The notes: generated from the sequence alone by a model not told the origin. 64,000 bases of DNA from Eulemur rufifrons (GCF_041146395.1 NC_090990.1:40992001-41056000), one strand, 5' to 3'; shown: positions 21,411 through 33,162, numbered from the stretch's first letter. Made by a program: numbers and translations.

Positions 21411-21530
21411 CAAGAGACAGGGTCTTGCTTGGTTGCTGAGGCTGGTCTTGAACTCCTGAGTTCAAACAATCCTCCTGCTTCAGCCTGCCAAGTAGCTGGG
21501 ACTATAGGCACATGCCACTATGCCTGGCTA
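21411..21530 (-). mobile_element. Alu monomer (FRAM/FLAM-like)
   Basis: Reverse complement of a 7SL-derived monomer: AAGAGACAGGGTCTTGCTTG, CTGGTCTTGAACTCCTGAGT, AAGTAGCTGGGACTATAGGC and CATGCCACTATGCCTGGCTA. There is only one arm. The divergence suggests an early primate monomer. Confidence 0.82.
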
Positions 21531-21534
21531 AAAA

Positions 21535-21835
21535 TGTTTATTTCTTTAAAAAACACAATTGCTAACCGGGACAATGTGGATGGGACATGCAATCCTTTGA
21601 AGAGGCTGAGATTTCAATTGGCAGAACATTAAAAATGAGAGAAGTTGATTTTAAGTCTGAACAGCAATGCCATTTTTCATAGCTGTGTCATATTGTGTCA
21701 GTGCAGCTCAGGAATGATAGCACCACCCAAACACCCTTTCCTGTCTGTAGTACAGCCTGCCTGCTGGAGAACACACGTTCCAGGAGTAGCCTCGTGAGAT
21801 GGCAAAGCCCTGAGAAAGGCAGATGGGGACCTGCC
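21535..21835. other. Unique sequence, nothing recognised
   Basis: No repeat or exon is recognised between the Alu monomer and the next MIR. Confidence 0.4.
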
Positions 21836-21837
21836 TT

Positions 21838-21967
21838 TTATTGAGAGCTTAACATTTCTTCTTTATCTTAAGTCTCACTATCCTTCACACTCATTCTTAT
21901 CATGCCTATTTTGCAAATGATTAAGCTGTGGCTCAGAGGGGACAAGTAGCTTGCTTTGATCAAGGCA
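21838..21967 (-). mobile_element. MIR, left part
   Basis: TTTATTGAGAGCTTAACATT, TGCCTATTTTGCAAATGATT and TGTGGCTCAGAGGGGACAAG. The copy appears to resume near 22135 after an L2 segment. Confidence 0.65.
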
Positions 21968-22134
21968 CATACTCAACGGGTATCTGTGAGTACCTGCTGT
22001 GTGCCAGGCACTGGGCTGAGTGCTGGGGATTCAGTGGCAAACAGCAGTGTGGGGGCTCCTGTCCTCGTGAAGTTAACATCCTAGGGAGGCAGAAAGGAAT
22101 GAAACAGACGGAAATCACACGTGTCCAAGCAGTG
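21968..22134 (-). mobile_element. L2 3' end lying inside a MIR
   Basis: GAGTACCTGCTGTGTGCCAG, GCACTGGGCTGAGTGCTGGG and AGTTAACATCCTAGGGAGGC are reversed L2 tail modules. MIR-like sequence is found on both sides. Confidence 0.65.
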
Positions 22135-22200
22135 TGACTTTGTGTTACTACTGGCAGAGCTGGCATTGGAACCCGGGTGAGCAGGGCTTCAAATCCCGGA
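22135..22200 (-). mobile_element. MIR, right part
   Basis: GTGTTACTACTGGCAGAGCT, GGCATTGGAACCCGGGTGAG corresponds to the part of reversed MIR missing from 21838-21967. Confidence 0.6.
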
Positions 22201-22365
22201 GTCTTGTTGTGTCTTTTATCTTTCCTTTGGCCATGTCCTTGTTGTATGATACTCATTTTTCTGGAGCCTTCTTAGAATGTTGTCACTGAAAAACTTCTGT
22301 TCAACCCAGTAGGTCTTAAGTAAGTTGATTTGCTTGTTTTCAGTCATAGGAGGTTTCCACAGGGA

Positions 22366-22530
22366 CAAAAGTTGGAATCTTGGTTCTACTTCTTACTGAC
22401 TGTGTGACCCTGGGCAATGCCATGAACCCCCTAAGTTTCATTTTCCTCATCTGTGCTATGAAGTGGATGTGGGGCTCAACTGAGAGGATGAGTGGGAAAG
22501 TGTTCTGTAAACACTGGGAGACTCTCCGAA
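22366..22530 (+). mobile_element. MIR
   Basis: TTGGTTCTACTTCTTACTGA, CTGTGTGACCCTGGGCAATG and TTTCATTTTCCTCATCTGTG follow MIR. Confidence 0.82.
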
Positions 22531-23120
22531 TGCTGGAGATTTACTAAGAACAAACACACCAAAACTTGCCTACCCTTCTCAGTGAATAGCTGGGAATTAT
22601 TCTAATAAAAGTAGCCAGGGTGAGGCTTTTCTTTGCATGATATATGCAATAGAGGCTTTAAGCAAATTAATAACCAAGTAAGATTGGAAAGAATAAAAAT
22701 AAGGACTTACAGCCTATATAACATTTCAGTTAGTTTTCTAGTATTTCAAACGTCTTTTAGCTAGAGTGAGTATTTGTTTATAATGTATTACTTACTTCAC
22801 CTACCAAGTAAAAGGAAAAAAACAAGCAGTGGGCCTCTCAACCATGAGGCTGAAAGCTGGGATTTTGTATTTCAAAGCCTCTAATACAGACTACTCTCTC
22901 CTTTCCTTTAGATGAGGGAATAATTGCTTATAAACCTTTGCTCCGACCACAGCCCCATCCTGAAAAATCTATCTGGTGTCCCTCGTGAAGAGTACAAACA
23001 CCCAGCACACAGCAAGGCCTTTATTTTCTAGAGGAGTTATGCTTTCTTTAACTTATTTTCTGACAGACTAACATTTAGTCTCCATCTTCAAAAAATTCAG
23101 TTAAATCATGTTTTTTTTTT
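22531..23120. other. Unique AT-leaning sequence
   Basis: Nothing is recognised. A short T tract lies near 23110. Confidence 0.4.
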
Positions 23121-23134
23121 TTTCTTCTTCTCTG

Positions 23135-23212
23135 TTGCTCTGGGGCCTATAGATCATAGTGCTTGGCACAGAGTAACTGTTCAGTAAATAATGGCTATTG
23201 TTAAAATAATAC
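23135..23212 (+). mobile_element. MIR/L2 tail
   Basis: ATAGTGCTTGGCACAGAGTA and ACTGTTCAGTAAATAATGGC match the shared tail. Confidence 0.65.
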
Positions 23213-23519
23213 TAATTATTGTTATAATTACTACTATTATATCATTATATCCAAAAATGTATTTTTGGAATGAATATGTGGAAATTGGGAAGTAGGCCAA
23301 AAAAGATCTGTGAATAGAAAACAAATTTTAAAAATTGTATGTTCTTGTAGGCCCTCATTCATAGCCTGTTTTTTCCTTATGTTTCACAGAGTATGCTCAG
23401 CATTCAGGTTACACAGCAGAGTAAAGTAGCAGAATCTTTTTATAATGAAAGGAAAAAGTGTGCCTGATTTTAGCTCCCAGATACTGAAAGGTTGTCAGTG
23501 AAGTTTTGCTGCTGAGGGT

Positions 23520-23690
23520 AGAATCAAAACTTGATTCTGGGTTTGAATCTTGGCTCTGGCACTTGCTAGCAGAGTGATTTTGGGCAGCATGTCACTTAAC
23601 CTCTTTTTAAGATTGGTGATAATAGTATCCATCTCATAGGGTTATTACTAAGGAAAATAGTATTTATATAGTTCTTTGTATTATTCATAG
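23520..23690 (+). mobile_element. MIR
   Basis: GTTTGAATCTTGGCTCTGGC, ACTTGCTAGCAGAGTGATTT, CATGTCACTTAACCTCTTTT and ATCTCATAGGGTTATTACTA cover the MIR core. Confidence 0.85.
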
Positions 23691-23694
23691 CCCC

Positions 23695-23880
23695 TTCATC
23701 TACCTGGTTATTGTACCCGCCCCTAAGAATCCTAAGCAATTGGTATTTGTACCCACAGGTGACCAGTGAGGAAGAGCAGGCCCAGGAGGTGAAGTGAGGC
23801 CTCTCTGGCAGCACCATTAGTTAATGGCAAAGTTGGAGTTAGAGAGCCCAGTTCTCCTTCCTCCCATGCACTCTGTTCCC
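23695..23880 (-). mobile_element. Diverged MIR fragment
   Basis: GGCAAAGTTGGAGTTAGAGA, GCCCAGTTCTCC and CATGCACTCTGTTCCC fit the proximal part of reversed MIR. Confidence 0.45.
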
Positions 23881-24435
23881 AAATGTAATTTTTATGACCA
23901 TCCAATATGAGGGACTATGGCTTGAGAAAGGAGATTTCCATCCTTCATTTCCAAAGACCGTTCAATTTGCATAATGCATTTGAGTTAACAAGCACCCCTT
24001 CAGCGCCTACTAACCGGGCCAATGAGGAGGTGAGGGAAGTCTGCAAGGTTCCTGTATTTAGTGGTACATTAGGGAATTTGTAGAAGAAAGAAAATTTAAA
24101 AAAATTAAATGGCTTTTGTAATGTAGAATTATAATACAGTGAACAGGAATAAGACTCATTCATTTCCCAAAGTTTGGTTATACAAAGTGAAGTTATTTCG
24201 CTACTTTGTTATTGGGACTAAAGAGGCAAGGCCATTTTCTTGTGGGCAGGGTAGAGATTTCTTTTGTAGAGAGAAACTGATTCCCTTGTCAGTCATTCTG
24301 GGAGTTGCTAATTCTGGGGTGGGCTATGAATGAAATTTTGAACTGGGTCAAGAAGATTTTGCTCCAGACTTTGAGTTGGGGGAAAAGGACTGAAACCATT
24401 TTGATGGTAGTTTGAATAAGAATTGGGGTGTGTGT
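23881..24435. other. Unique sequence, nothing recognised
   Basis: No repeat or exon is recognised. Confidence 0.4.
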
Positions 24436-24439
24436 ATGT

Positions 24440-24776
24440 AGTAGGCTGAATAATGGGTGGCTTAATAACAGAAATTTATTTTCTCACAGTCTGGAGGTTA
24501 GGGGAACAAGATCAAGGTGCTGTCAGTGTTAGTTTCTGGTGAGATGACTTTTCCTGGCTTTTAGATGGCTGCTTTCTCACTGTGTTGTCACATCAGCTCT
24601 TCCGTGTGCACATGCATAGAGAGAGCTCTGGTGTTTAGGGTTTGACACTTATGACCTCCTTTAATCTTAATTTCTTCCCTAAAGGTCCTGTCGCCAAGGC
24701 AAATGTGACTGTGTTCATATCAGGGGTTAGGACTTCAACATAGGATTTTTAAGGGGACACAGTTCAGTCGATAACA
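24440..24776 (-). mobile_element. MLT1 LTR (MLT1A/B-like), 3' end incomplete
   Basis: On the plus strand: GGGTGGCTTAATAACAGAAA, TTATTTTCTCACAGTCTGGA, AGAGAGCTCTGGTGTTTAGG and CACAGTTCAGTCGATAACA. The TGTATTAGTC-type edge is not recognisable near 24440, so that end is truncated or decayed. Confidence 0.88.
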
Positions 24777-24779
24777 CTG

Positions 24780-25842
24780 AAGCACAGACAGAGAGAATAG
24801 AACAACTTAAAAGGAAAGCACAGAGCCTCGGTGACCTCTGGGCCTAAACAAGCAGTCTAATATCAGTGTCACTGAAGTCCCAGGAAAGATATTGGGAAAG
24901 AATAGAGGGAATATTTGAAGAAATGATGGCTGACAAGTTTACTAAGTATAATAAAAAACTATAAACTCTCAAATCCAAGAAACTCAATGAATTCCAAGCA
25001 GGACACACACACACAGACACACACTCCCCACCTACTGAGACATAATCAAATTGCTGAAAATCAGTGATCCAGTGATAAAGAGAAAATTCTAAAAGCAAAA
25101 GGGAAAAAAAGACGTATTACGTAAGGACAGTAAGAATTTCTGCAGGTGAGATTAACTGAATCATAAAATTTTAAAGTTTAAAGAAGAACAGGATATTGGT
25201 ACTATCTCAAAGTATTTCCCCCCAAATAAATATTTATTAATATAAAGGAAAAAATAGAAACTTTATGGTAGAGAAGCATGGATAACTGCACCTTAACAAA
25301 GTAATCAAGGTTAACGTCCCCAATAAAGCATATCGATATCATGTATCCCTTGATATGATGTACTAAGAAGGGCTCATCCCCTTTGAGATTTTCTTCCAAA
25401 TAATGCATAACTTCAATCTAATCATGAAACATTCCACAAACCCAAAATAAGAGCCATTCTACAGAATAATTGACCAGTATTTGTTAAAGTCTCTAGGTCT
25501 TGATTAATGAAAGACAAGGAAAGGCTGAGGAACTGTCACAGATTGGATGAGACTCTGAAGATATGACCACTAAATAAAATGTGGTCGCCTAGATTAGATT
25601 CTGGAATGTAAAAAGGGTGTTAGTGAAAAATACTGGTGAATCCAAATAAATCTAAGTTTAATTAACGGTATGATACCAGTGGTTTTTTTTTTTTTTTTCT
25701 AATTTTGATAATTCTACTAAGGTTATGTGAGATACTAACTTTAGGAGATGCTGGGTGAAGGATATATGGGAACTCTGAACTATTTTTTGCAAGCATTCTG
25801 GAAGCCTAAAATTATCACAAAATAAAAAGTTAAAAATAAGTT
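24780..25842 (+). mobile_element. HAL1-like half-L1
   Basis: The left part resembles L1 ORF1 sequence: CAGTCTAATATCAGTGTCAC, AATATTTGAAGAAATGATGG, CAAATCCAAGAAACTCAATG. About 400 bp later it passes directly into an old L1 3' UTR (GATTTTCTTCCAAATAATGC, AAAGACAAGGAAAGGCTGAG, TGGGTGAAGGATATATGGGA) and ends AAAATAAAAAGTTAAAAATA. ORF2 is absent. That is the HAL1 layout, although an internal deletion of a normal L1 would look the same. All frames are broken. A T16 tract lies at 25683-25698. Confidence 0.7.
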
Positions 25843-28380
25843 TCCCAGAAAAACAAGACAAAACAAAACAAAACAAAATGTCTTAATGCCCAGATGGCTT
25901 AACTGGTGAATTCTACCAAATGTTTAAGAAAGAAATTATATCAGTTCTAGACAAAATCTTTTTAGAGGAAGAGGAAATACTTTCCAACTCATTTTATGAG
26001 CCTAACATTACCCTGATCCAAAAAGTAGATATAGATATTAAAAGAAAAGAAAATCCAAGAATAATATCCTTCATCATTATAGGTGCAAATACCAGCAAAA
26101 CATCAGCAAATCATATCAAGCAATATCCTGTGTTTATCTCAGGGATATAATTTTGGCTTACCATTTGAAATTCAGTTATGTAATAAAATGATATTGATAG
26201 AGTAAAAGAGAAAACAATGTGATCATCTCAATAGATAGAGAAAAAGCATTTGATGACATTAAACACTCATTCATGATAAAATTCCTCAGCAAAGTAGGAA
26301 TAATAGAAAACTTCCCTAACCTGATTTACAATAAAACCTACAACTGACCTCATACTTAATATTGAGAATGAGTGCTTTTCCTCTACATTCAAGGATGTCT
26401 ATTTTCACCAGTTCTACTCAATCATATACTAGAGATCATAAACAGTCAATAAAGCAAGAGGAACAAGGTACTTGGAAAGGAAGAAGTAAAATTGTCTTTA
26501 TTTGCAGATGACATGATTGTATATGTAGAAAATCCGAAGTAAACTATAAAAAGCTGCTAGAACTAAGTGAATTTGGCAAGGCTATTAGATATGAATTTAA
26601 TATCTCCTCAATTAATAATTGACCAAAGTCAATTGCAGTTCTCTATATAGCAAGGAATAATTGGAAAATAAAATTAATACAATGTAAAGTTAATATCAAA
26701 AAACATAAGATAGTATAAGTTTATTAAGAAATATGAAAACTAAAAAACATTAGTGAGAGAAATCAAGACTTAAATTAATAGTGTGATACTCAAGAATCAG
26801 AAGACAATATTTTAAAGATATAATTTCTCTCCCAAATTAATTTATAGATACAATGAAATCCCAATAAAAATCCCAGAAGGCTTTTTGTAGAAATTGACAA
26901 ATGATTCTAAAATTCTCATGGAAACACAAAGGACCTAAAATAGCTAAAACACTTTTGAAAAAGAACAGTGTTGGAAGACTTGTACTACCTGATGTCAAGA
27001 TTTACTGTAAAACCACAGTAATCAAGACAGAGGGGTAGTGGTGTAAAGACAGGCATAGAGATTAATGGAACACAGTGGAGTCCAGAAAGAAACCAACAAA
27101 AGTACGGTCAACTGCTTTTTGACCAAGGTGCTAAGGCAATCCAATGTGGAAAGGATAGTGTTCACAACAAATTGTGTTGGAACTGTATACCCATTTGAAA
27201 AAATATGAACCTTGACTCTTACTTCACAGCACAAAAAACTTAACTAGAAATTGACCATAGATCTAAATGTGAAAGCCAAAACTATACAGCACTTATGACC
27301 TTGGAAATAAAACAACATTTCTTAGATAGGACATAGAACCATAAATTATAAAAGAAAGTAGTTGATACATTTTGTTTTATTAAAAGTAAAAACTGCTCTT
27401 CAAAGTAAAATGTTAAGAAAACGAAAACTCATGCCACAGTCTGGAGGAAAGTATTTATAATAGATATATCTTATAAAGACTAGTATCAAGAATATATAAA
27501 AAACTTCAGCAATAAAATAAGACAATCCAATAAAAAACAAGTGAAAGATTTAAACAGATAGCATGCAAAAGAAGATAAGCACATCAAATAAGCACATCAA
27601 AATATACCCAATATCATTAGTCAGAAGGAAAATAGAATTAAAATCCCAATGTAATTCTATTATGCACCAACTAGAATGGATAACATTGAAAAAACTGACC
27701 ATACTAAGAGTTGGTGAGATGTGGAACAACTGAAAGTCTCCTAGATTGCTGGTGGGAATGTAAAATGATACAAAGAGTTTGGCAGTTTCTTACAAAGTTA
27801 GTTAACACACTAACATAAACCACTCCCAGGCATTTGTCCAAGAGGAATGAACATATATTAATATACACATGTGGACAACATTCATAGCATTTTTATTCAC
27901 AATAGTCCCAAACTAGAAGCAACTTAAATGTTCATTAGCAGGTGCATGGATAAGCAAATTGTGGTATATCCATACAATGAGATAGTATCCTGCAATAAAA
28001 AGAAACAAATTACAGATATATGCAACAATATGGATAAATCTCAAAAACTGAGCTGAAGAAGGAATGCTGAGTGAGAGAAGCCAGATACAAAGGGTACACA
28101 CTGTATGATTCCCCTTCTCTGGAATTGGAGAGTAGTCGTGATAGTCCGTAGTGACATCAAGCAGAGCAATGGTTGCCGAGGGCCAGGCAATGGGGGCGGG
28201 GCGGGGGGAAGGCAGGGCTGACAGCAAAGGCATCTTGGGAACTTTCTGGGTGATGGCAATTCTTATGTCTTGATTGTGGTGGTTACATTGGTGTGTACAT
28301 TAGTCACAACTCAGCTGCATACCTAAAACAGGTGCATTTTAGAGTAAGTTATATCCTTATAATATTGAATTAAAAATGAA
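25843..28380 (+). mobile_element. L1M LINE: ORF2 3' half and 3' UTR
   Basis: ORF2-derived sequence begins near 25885 (CCCAGATGGCTTAACTGGTG) and includes the reverse-transcriptase region (GATCATCTCAATAGATAGAG, TTATTTGCAGATGACATGAT, encoding a diverged FADDMI-type motif). It continues to the C-terminal region (TTGCTGGTGGGAATGTAAAA) and a typical 3' UTR (GATTGTGGTGGTTACATTGG, CAGGTGCATTTTAGAGTAAG). Many stops and shifts break it; the longest remaining in-phase piece is 76 codons (25920-26150). A G-rich tract at 28192-28208 lies in the 3' UTR. Confidence 0.92.
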
Positions 28381-30740
28381 AATTAAGTTAAATCTAATGA
28401 CTGGAATGCAGTTAGTTGTCATTCTTATCAGTATCTGAGAGAGTTGGCAGGTCAAATATGGTACATATTTCATCAAGGTCTTATAACTTTGAGCACATCT
28501 TGAAAATTTTGAATAAACTATAGAATTGCTTCAAAGAATGATATTGGTATTAGCACAATTGAGGCCAATCTTCTAGTAACAAATTAATTAATGTGTACTG
28601 TGCAACCATAAGGAATACTTCTGGATTCTGGCTGTGTGTGCTTTCCTCTACCCACAATGTTAGCTTCTTTACCATATGCTTACCTTCAACTATCTTTTCA
28701 ATCAGTGATAAACTGACTAAAACTAATGAAGTTGAGTTTTTCAGTTCTTCAATGAAGTCAAAGCCTATATTTTTCACAAGAGTGGTGACATGAATCTAAT
28801 AGTCATTAATTTCAACTTGTTTTCTAGTTGTTCAACCTGACTTTTATACCTGCTACAACTAGTTGAACTGAGGAAAAATTATTTAATATCATAATATTAA
28901 CATTATTTAACATCGTTTTTAAAAATGTATATATTTTTCCTCTCTCTTTACCCCCAATTAAATTCAAAATTTCATTTTGAATTCTTCATCCTAGAGAGTA
29001 ATCATTTGTCTTATTATTTTTAAAGTCAATTTTACATGTTCTGCTATTATAGCATCAAACATCAAAATCATTTGAACTAAGCTTAAAAATTTTCCATTGT
29101 GGTCTATAAATACTATGCTTTTAGTACCAGGTAAGGTAACATTCATTATGCTTTGCTAAATATTAGACAGATAACATTACCTTTAAAACATCATGCCAAT
29201 ATCCAAAATTACTTCCCTTTTTAGGTACTATAAAAAGGTTTGCTATTTTTTAGCCCTAATTTTAGTTATAGGAATTGCAAGAGTTTCTTTTTGTTTGTTT
29301 TTTGTTTTTGTTTTGCATGCAAGTGAAGTCTGCCTACTTTCACTGTTTCAAATATATATATGTGTGTGCATATATAAATGTATATGTATATATTTATTTT
29401 GGAAGACAATCTCTTTAAGTTTTTCTATTTCATTGTTCTTTTTAGTCTTTTATCGTTTCTGGATTTTACCTTATATTTTCTATTTCTATCCTGATCTAGA
29501 TTTTACTCATTGTCAATGATTTATTCTAAAGGATTAAAATAAAATGCAATTATATTCAAAGCATGTATAATTTGAATATTTCATCAATAAATATAAAAAT
29601 AAAAATCATTGCTTTTCTTCATGTTTTTCAAAGTTATTTTTATAAGATACTCAAATCAAAAGGCAAAATATAAAGTATTCTAAATGAATATCAAAAAATT
29701 TAAAATATTTAAATAAAGCAGAAATTTTATGTAATTTTAAAAATTTTAATAAGAACATTTAAATATTCTTATTAAAATAAAACTAGTAAAAATTCTAACA
29801 CTCAATGGCTATCTAGTCACCCTTTTATAAAGTCATTACCACACTTCACTTACATTTCATCTAGACCTAATTATACACAAATTTCTAAGCAATTGAATTG
29901 TTTAATGTTACATAGCATTTCTTGCCACTGTGCTCATTGTACTTATTTGTAAATACCTTTGGAATTATGTATTGGAATGTTAAAAAAGAAGTAAGAAAGT
30001 GGACTCTCCATGCTACTGGGAAGCAGTTTTGCTGTGCAACAATCTGTTGTATTTGTGCTGTCTTTTCTCCTACCCAGGCTCTTCCACATCTCAATTCTCT
30101 CCACTTGGAGAAGTAGGGTTGTCTCTGATGTCGGCAGCACAAACTGTCACGGCACTTGGACCTAGTTGTCATTTGATTCAAGGATGTAGGGAAAGAGAAA
30201 GACTGAAGCTTTTTCCTGGAGTCTGAACAGCTTGGCCAGGAGAAGGGCTGTTAGTGACAGGTTGCACTGTGTGCTGAGCCCCAGCCCTCAGTGACAGAGG
30301 TGCCCACGTGCTCTTTAAAGAGTCTATTTTATGTGTATGTTTGTAATATGCACGGCCCCTCTCTCTCATCTGCAGGCCCATGGCAGGGTCCTCACTCCCT
30401 CAGGACGAAGGGTGGTACCGGGCACGCGAGCCATTGAGGCCTTTTGAGCAGTGGACATCTGGACTGTGCAGAATAGAGACACAGTGGATGTTAGACCGCC
30501 TTCAAACTTCAGGGTTCGGTGATTTCTCAATGTGTTCCTTGGCACCTTGGTGCTCTAGATAGGTGGAGCTATCTTCGTGGGCAGGGCAGGCTGAGTGAGC
30601 ACAGCTCTGAGCTCCCATCTAACTTGAACCACAGAAATTTCATTTTTAATTTTTAATCAGTTTTATATATTGTACTTCTGCCCATGATTTTGTTAAGAAA
30701 AAAAATATTTTCCTTAAAAAAGGTGAAAAAAATGATTAGA
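28381..30740. other. AT-rich sequence, no family assigned
   Basis: About 2.3 kb with no recognised repeat. A minus-strand 75-codon frame (28550-28777) is open but unlike any domain I know. A 13 bp perfect inverted repeat lies at 29743-29755 and 29766-29778. TA/TG-rich simple sequence is at 29350-29400. Frames at 29885-30226 occur on both strands. This may be an old transposon too decayed to name. Confidence 0.4.
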
Positions 30741-30749
30741 TCCAATTGC

Positions 30750-30885
30750 CTCGTTTTAAATTCGGGAATCCTGGGGCCTGGACAAGGACGGTGAACTGCC
30801 AAGGGGATGGATGTGAATTAGCGACAAGACTCAGATCAGAAACCAGGCAGACTCCCCAAGCAGTGTGCTTTGTCCTGCCCCATGG
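30750..30885 (-). mobile_element. Diverged MIR fragment
   Basis: CTCAGATCAGAAACCAGGCA, GACTCCCCAAGCAGTGTGCT resembles the proximal part of reversed MIR; the remainder is weak. Confidence 0.4.
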
Positions 30886-31264
30886 AGACAATCAAAGATG
30901 GAATAAACATCTTATTACTGTGTTGATCTTAGAAAAGATTTTTATGATCTGTTTAGCTTCTTCCCAGAGTTAGCCTGGCCCTTGGTGGGCTAGAAGACGT
31001 CATGTTCCTGATGAGCTCTTAAGGTTTTGAAGGCTATTGCCAAAATTGGAGATCTCTTGTTGGTGCATGCTCTTGGCCGACTCATTATTTTTCCATTGCT
31101 TGTGGAGTACGTAGTGAGAACACAGCAGGCACCAAGTCTGAGCTCCATCCGGTCCATCCTGTCCATCTGTGTATCTCTTCCTGTCCATCTTCACTCCACG
31201 TTCATTCAAAACCATTCCATAGTCTCTACCAGGAGCCAGTTACTACAGTACAGCAGCTCAGCGA

Positions 31265-31512
31265 CACGGGCTGCCCGTGTCTGTCTGTCTCTCTTTAGTG
31301 TGTTTCTCATTGTGTCTCCCACCTACTTACATCATAGGTGTGTTTGTATGTGTCTTTTTTTTTTTTTTGTCTAATGTCTCCTCCTTCTCTATCATTCTTT
31401 TTTTATATCTCTTCACCTCTTTCTCTATTTTTATCTTCTTTTATCTCTTGCTATATTTGCTGTCTTTATCTTGTCTTGTCTTGTCTTTTCTTTTCTTTTC
31501 TTTTCTTTTTTT
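31265..31512. repeat. Pyrimidine-rich tract with (TTGTC)n and (TTTTC)n
   Basis: A T/C-rich strand with T12 near 31361, TTGTC units near 31476 and TTTTC units ending at the Alu monomer. The hydrophobic frames 31277-31604 arise from this composition. Confidence 0.85.
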
Positions 31513-31664
31513 GCCCAGAGACAGAGTTTTGCTCTGTTGCCCAGGCTAGAGTGCGGTGGCGTCATCATAGCTCACTGCAGCCGCAAACTCCTGGGCTCAG
31601 ATGATCTTCCCACCTCAGCCTCCCAAAGTGCTGGGATGACAGGTGTGAGCCACTGCGCCTGGCC
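31513..31664 (-). mobile_element. FLAM-type Alu left monomer
   Basis: Reverse of a complete 7SL-derived left arm: AGACAGAGTTTTGCTCTGTT, CATCATAGCTCACTGCAGCC, GCAAACTCCTGGGCTCAGAT, CAAAGTGCTGGGATGACAGG and GAGCCACTGCGCCTGGCC. There is no second arm. Its A tail is the TTTTC-rich tract on the left. Pyrimidine-rich flanks hide any target duplication. Confidence 0.92.
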
Positions 31665-31800
31665 CTCTTTGTCTTTCTTTTTTCTTTTTAACATCTCTCA
31701 TGTTTCCATCTGTCTTTTGCTTCTCTCTGTCTCTTCTGTCTCTTTCCTGGTCTCTATGTTGCCGTGCCTGTCTCCCTGTCTCTTGGACTCTCATTACAGG
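31665..31800. repeat. CT-rich low-complexity tract
   Basis: Degenerate TCTGTCTC/TTTC units right of the Alu monomer. Confidence 0.75.
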
Positions 31801-32214
31801 ATGCTTGTGCATTTGTGCACAAAGTGAGTGTCTGCAAAGGCCTCATGAATTTCTGCTCTTCACCCATGTCTGTGTGAAGACACTGAGGCCACCCCATTTG
31901 TTAGGCAGATTTCACCATATTTTCTTCTTCTGATGGTTTGATTATGTAAGCACATTTTGGTCCCCCTGAAAAGGAGCTAGGGCTCTTACTGGGATTGTGG
32001 ATTGGACAAGCGGAGACCAGGTTTTGTTTTGTTTGTTTGTTTGTTTGCTTTTTTTTGGTGGGGGGTGGTTGTAATGAGATTTGCCCTAGTTTTAGTATAA
32101 GTGAAATGCACTTTTTGAGGTGGAGGTTATAAAGGCATTTTGAAGGAGGTTGGAGCTCATAAAACCCAAGTTTGCTTTTATAGTAATATTCCTCAGGGTA
32201 GAAGTCAGACTGAA
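31801..32214. other. Unique sequence with (GTTT)n
   Basis: A short GTTT repeat occupies about 32023-32047 and is followed by TTTTTTTTGGTGGGGGGTGG. Nothing else is recognised. Confidence 0.4.
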
Positions 32215-33162
32215 AAAAAATCACTGGGTACCTCCTGTAGACCAGACTCTCTGGTAGGGGCCAGAGAAGTAGACATGAACCACAGTCTTTGAGGAACACA
32301 TACAGTCTGGTAGGGAGAGCTTCCTGGGTAATAGAGAGGGTTGTTTACTTGTCTCAGTGTTATAACAAAGGGAAGTATGGCATGCTATGAGAATAAATCA
32401 GCAGGCCTGGGATAATCAGGGAAGTCTTCATGAAGATGATGATGTTTGATCTGGGCCTTGAAGCATGAATAGAAGTTTTCTAGGAAGAAAAGGATGAAGG
32501 ACATTCTCTGTGAAAGAAATAGCACAGGAACATAAATCAGTTCGGGATTATTGAAAATGCAGTGTGTATGAGAAGTAAGGTTGGAAATTATGTTGGGGCC
32601 CACACTGGGGGCTTTGAATGCTGGGATGAGAAATTTGGCCTTTTTCCTGATGGCCACACAGGATCATGGAAAAGTTTTAAGCAATAGTGTGGCACAGTCA
32701 GTGTGGGGAATAGAAGGGGAATGTTCAGACTAAAGACTTGGAGGCCAGGGAGGAGACTGAGGCAGTATTCCAGGTAAGGGAGGATGGGCACACAGCGATA
32801 ATATTTTTCTTCATTAAATCATGCATTTCCTTAAGATTTGGTTCCATTTGCTCTGTGCTTACATGAGGGTTTGCGTTCATTTACCAATATTTAATGAACC
32901 TCTACTATGTCCTAGGCACTTGTGAGGTATTACGGATATGGGGATGAATAACATGTGTTTGAGCTGGAGTCCTCAGAGAGCTTAAATTGACAGGTAATTT
33001 CCACATAATCCTTTATGTGCTAGGACAGAGGAAACATCGGGATGCGGGGGCCCAGAAGAGGCATCTAACACAACGTGGGAGGCGGCCACTCAGAGTGGGC
33101 TTGCTAGAGCAAGTGAAGCCTGAGTTGAGCTTGAAAGGCAGGCCAGAGTTATCTACAGCTAC
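32215..33162 (-). mobile_element. L2 3' region, two overlapping copies
   Basis: The first copy starts at CACTGGGTACCTCCTGTAGA and proceeds through AGTCTTCATGAAGATGATGA, TCATGGAAAAGTTTTAAGCA to TATTCCAGGTAAGGGAGGAT near 32780. A second tail begins near 32890 (ATTTAATGAACCTCTACTAT, CTAGGCACTTGTGAGG) and runs to the MER5A at 33163. Frames here follow L2 and are not genes. Confidence 0.8.

Noticed and set aside
28550..28777. Possible transposase-like minus frame in AT-rich DNA
   Set aside because: I could not match any catalytic motif, and the frame ends without a recognisable domain.
31277..31604. Hydrophobic plus-strand frames resembling membrane proteins
   Set aside because: They are translations of a pyrimidine-rich simple tract followed by a reversed Alu monomer.
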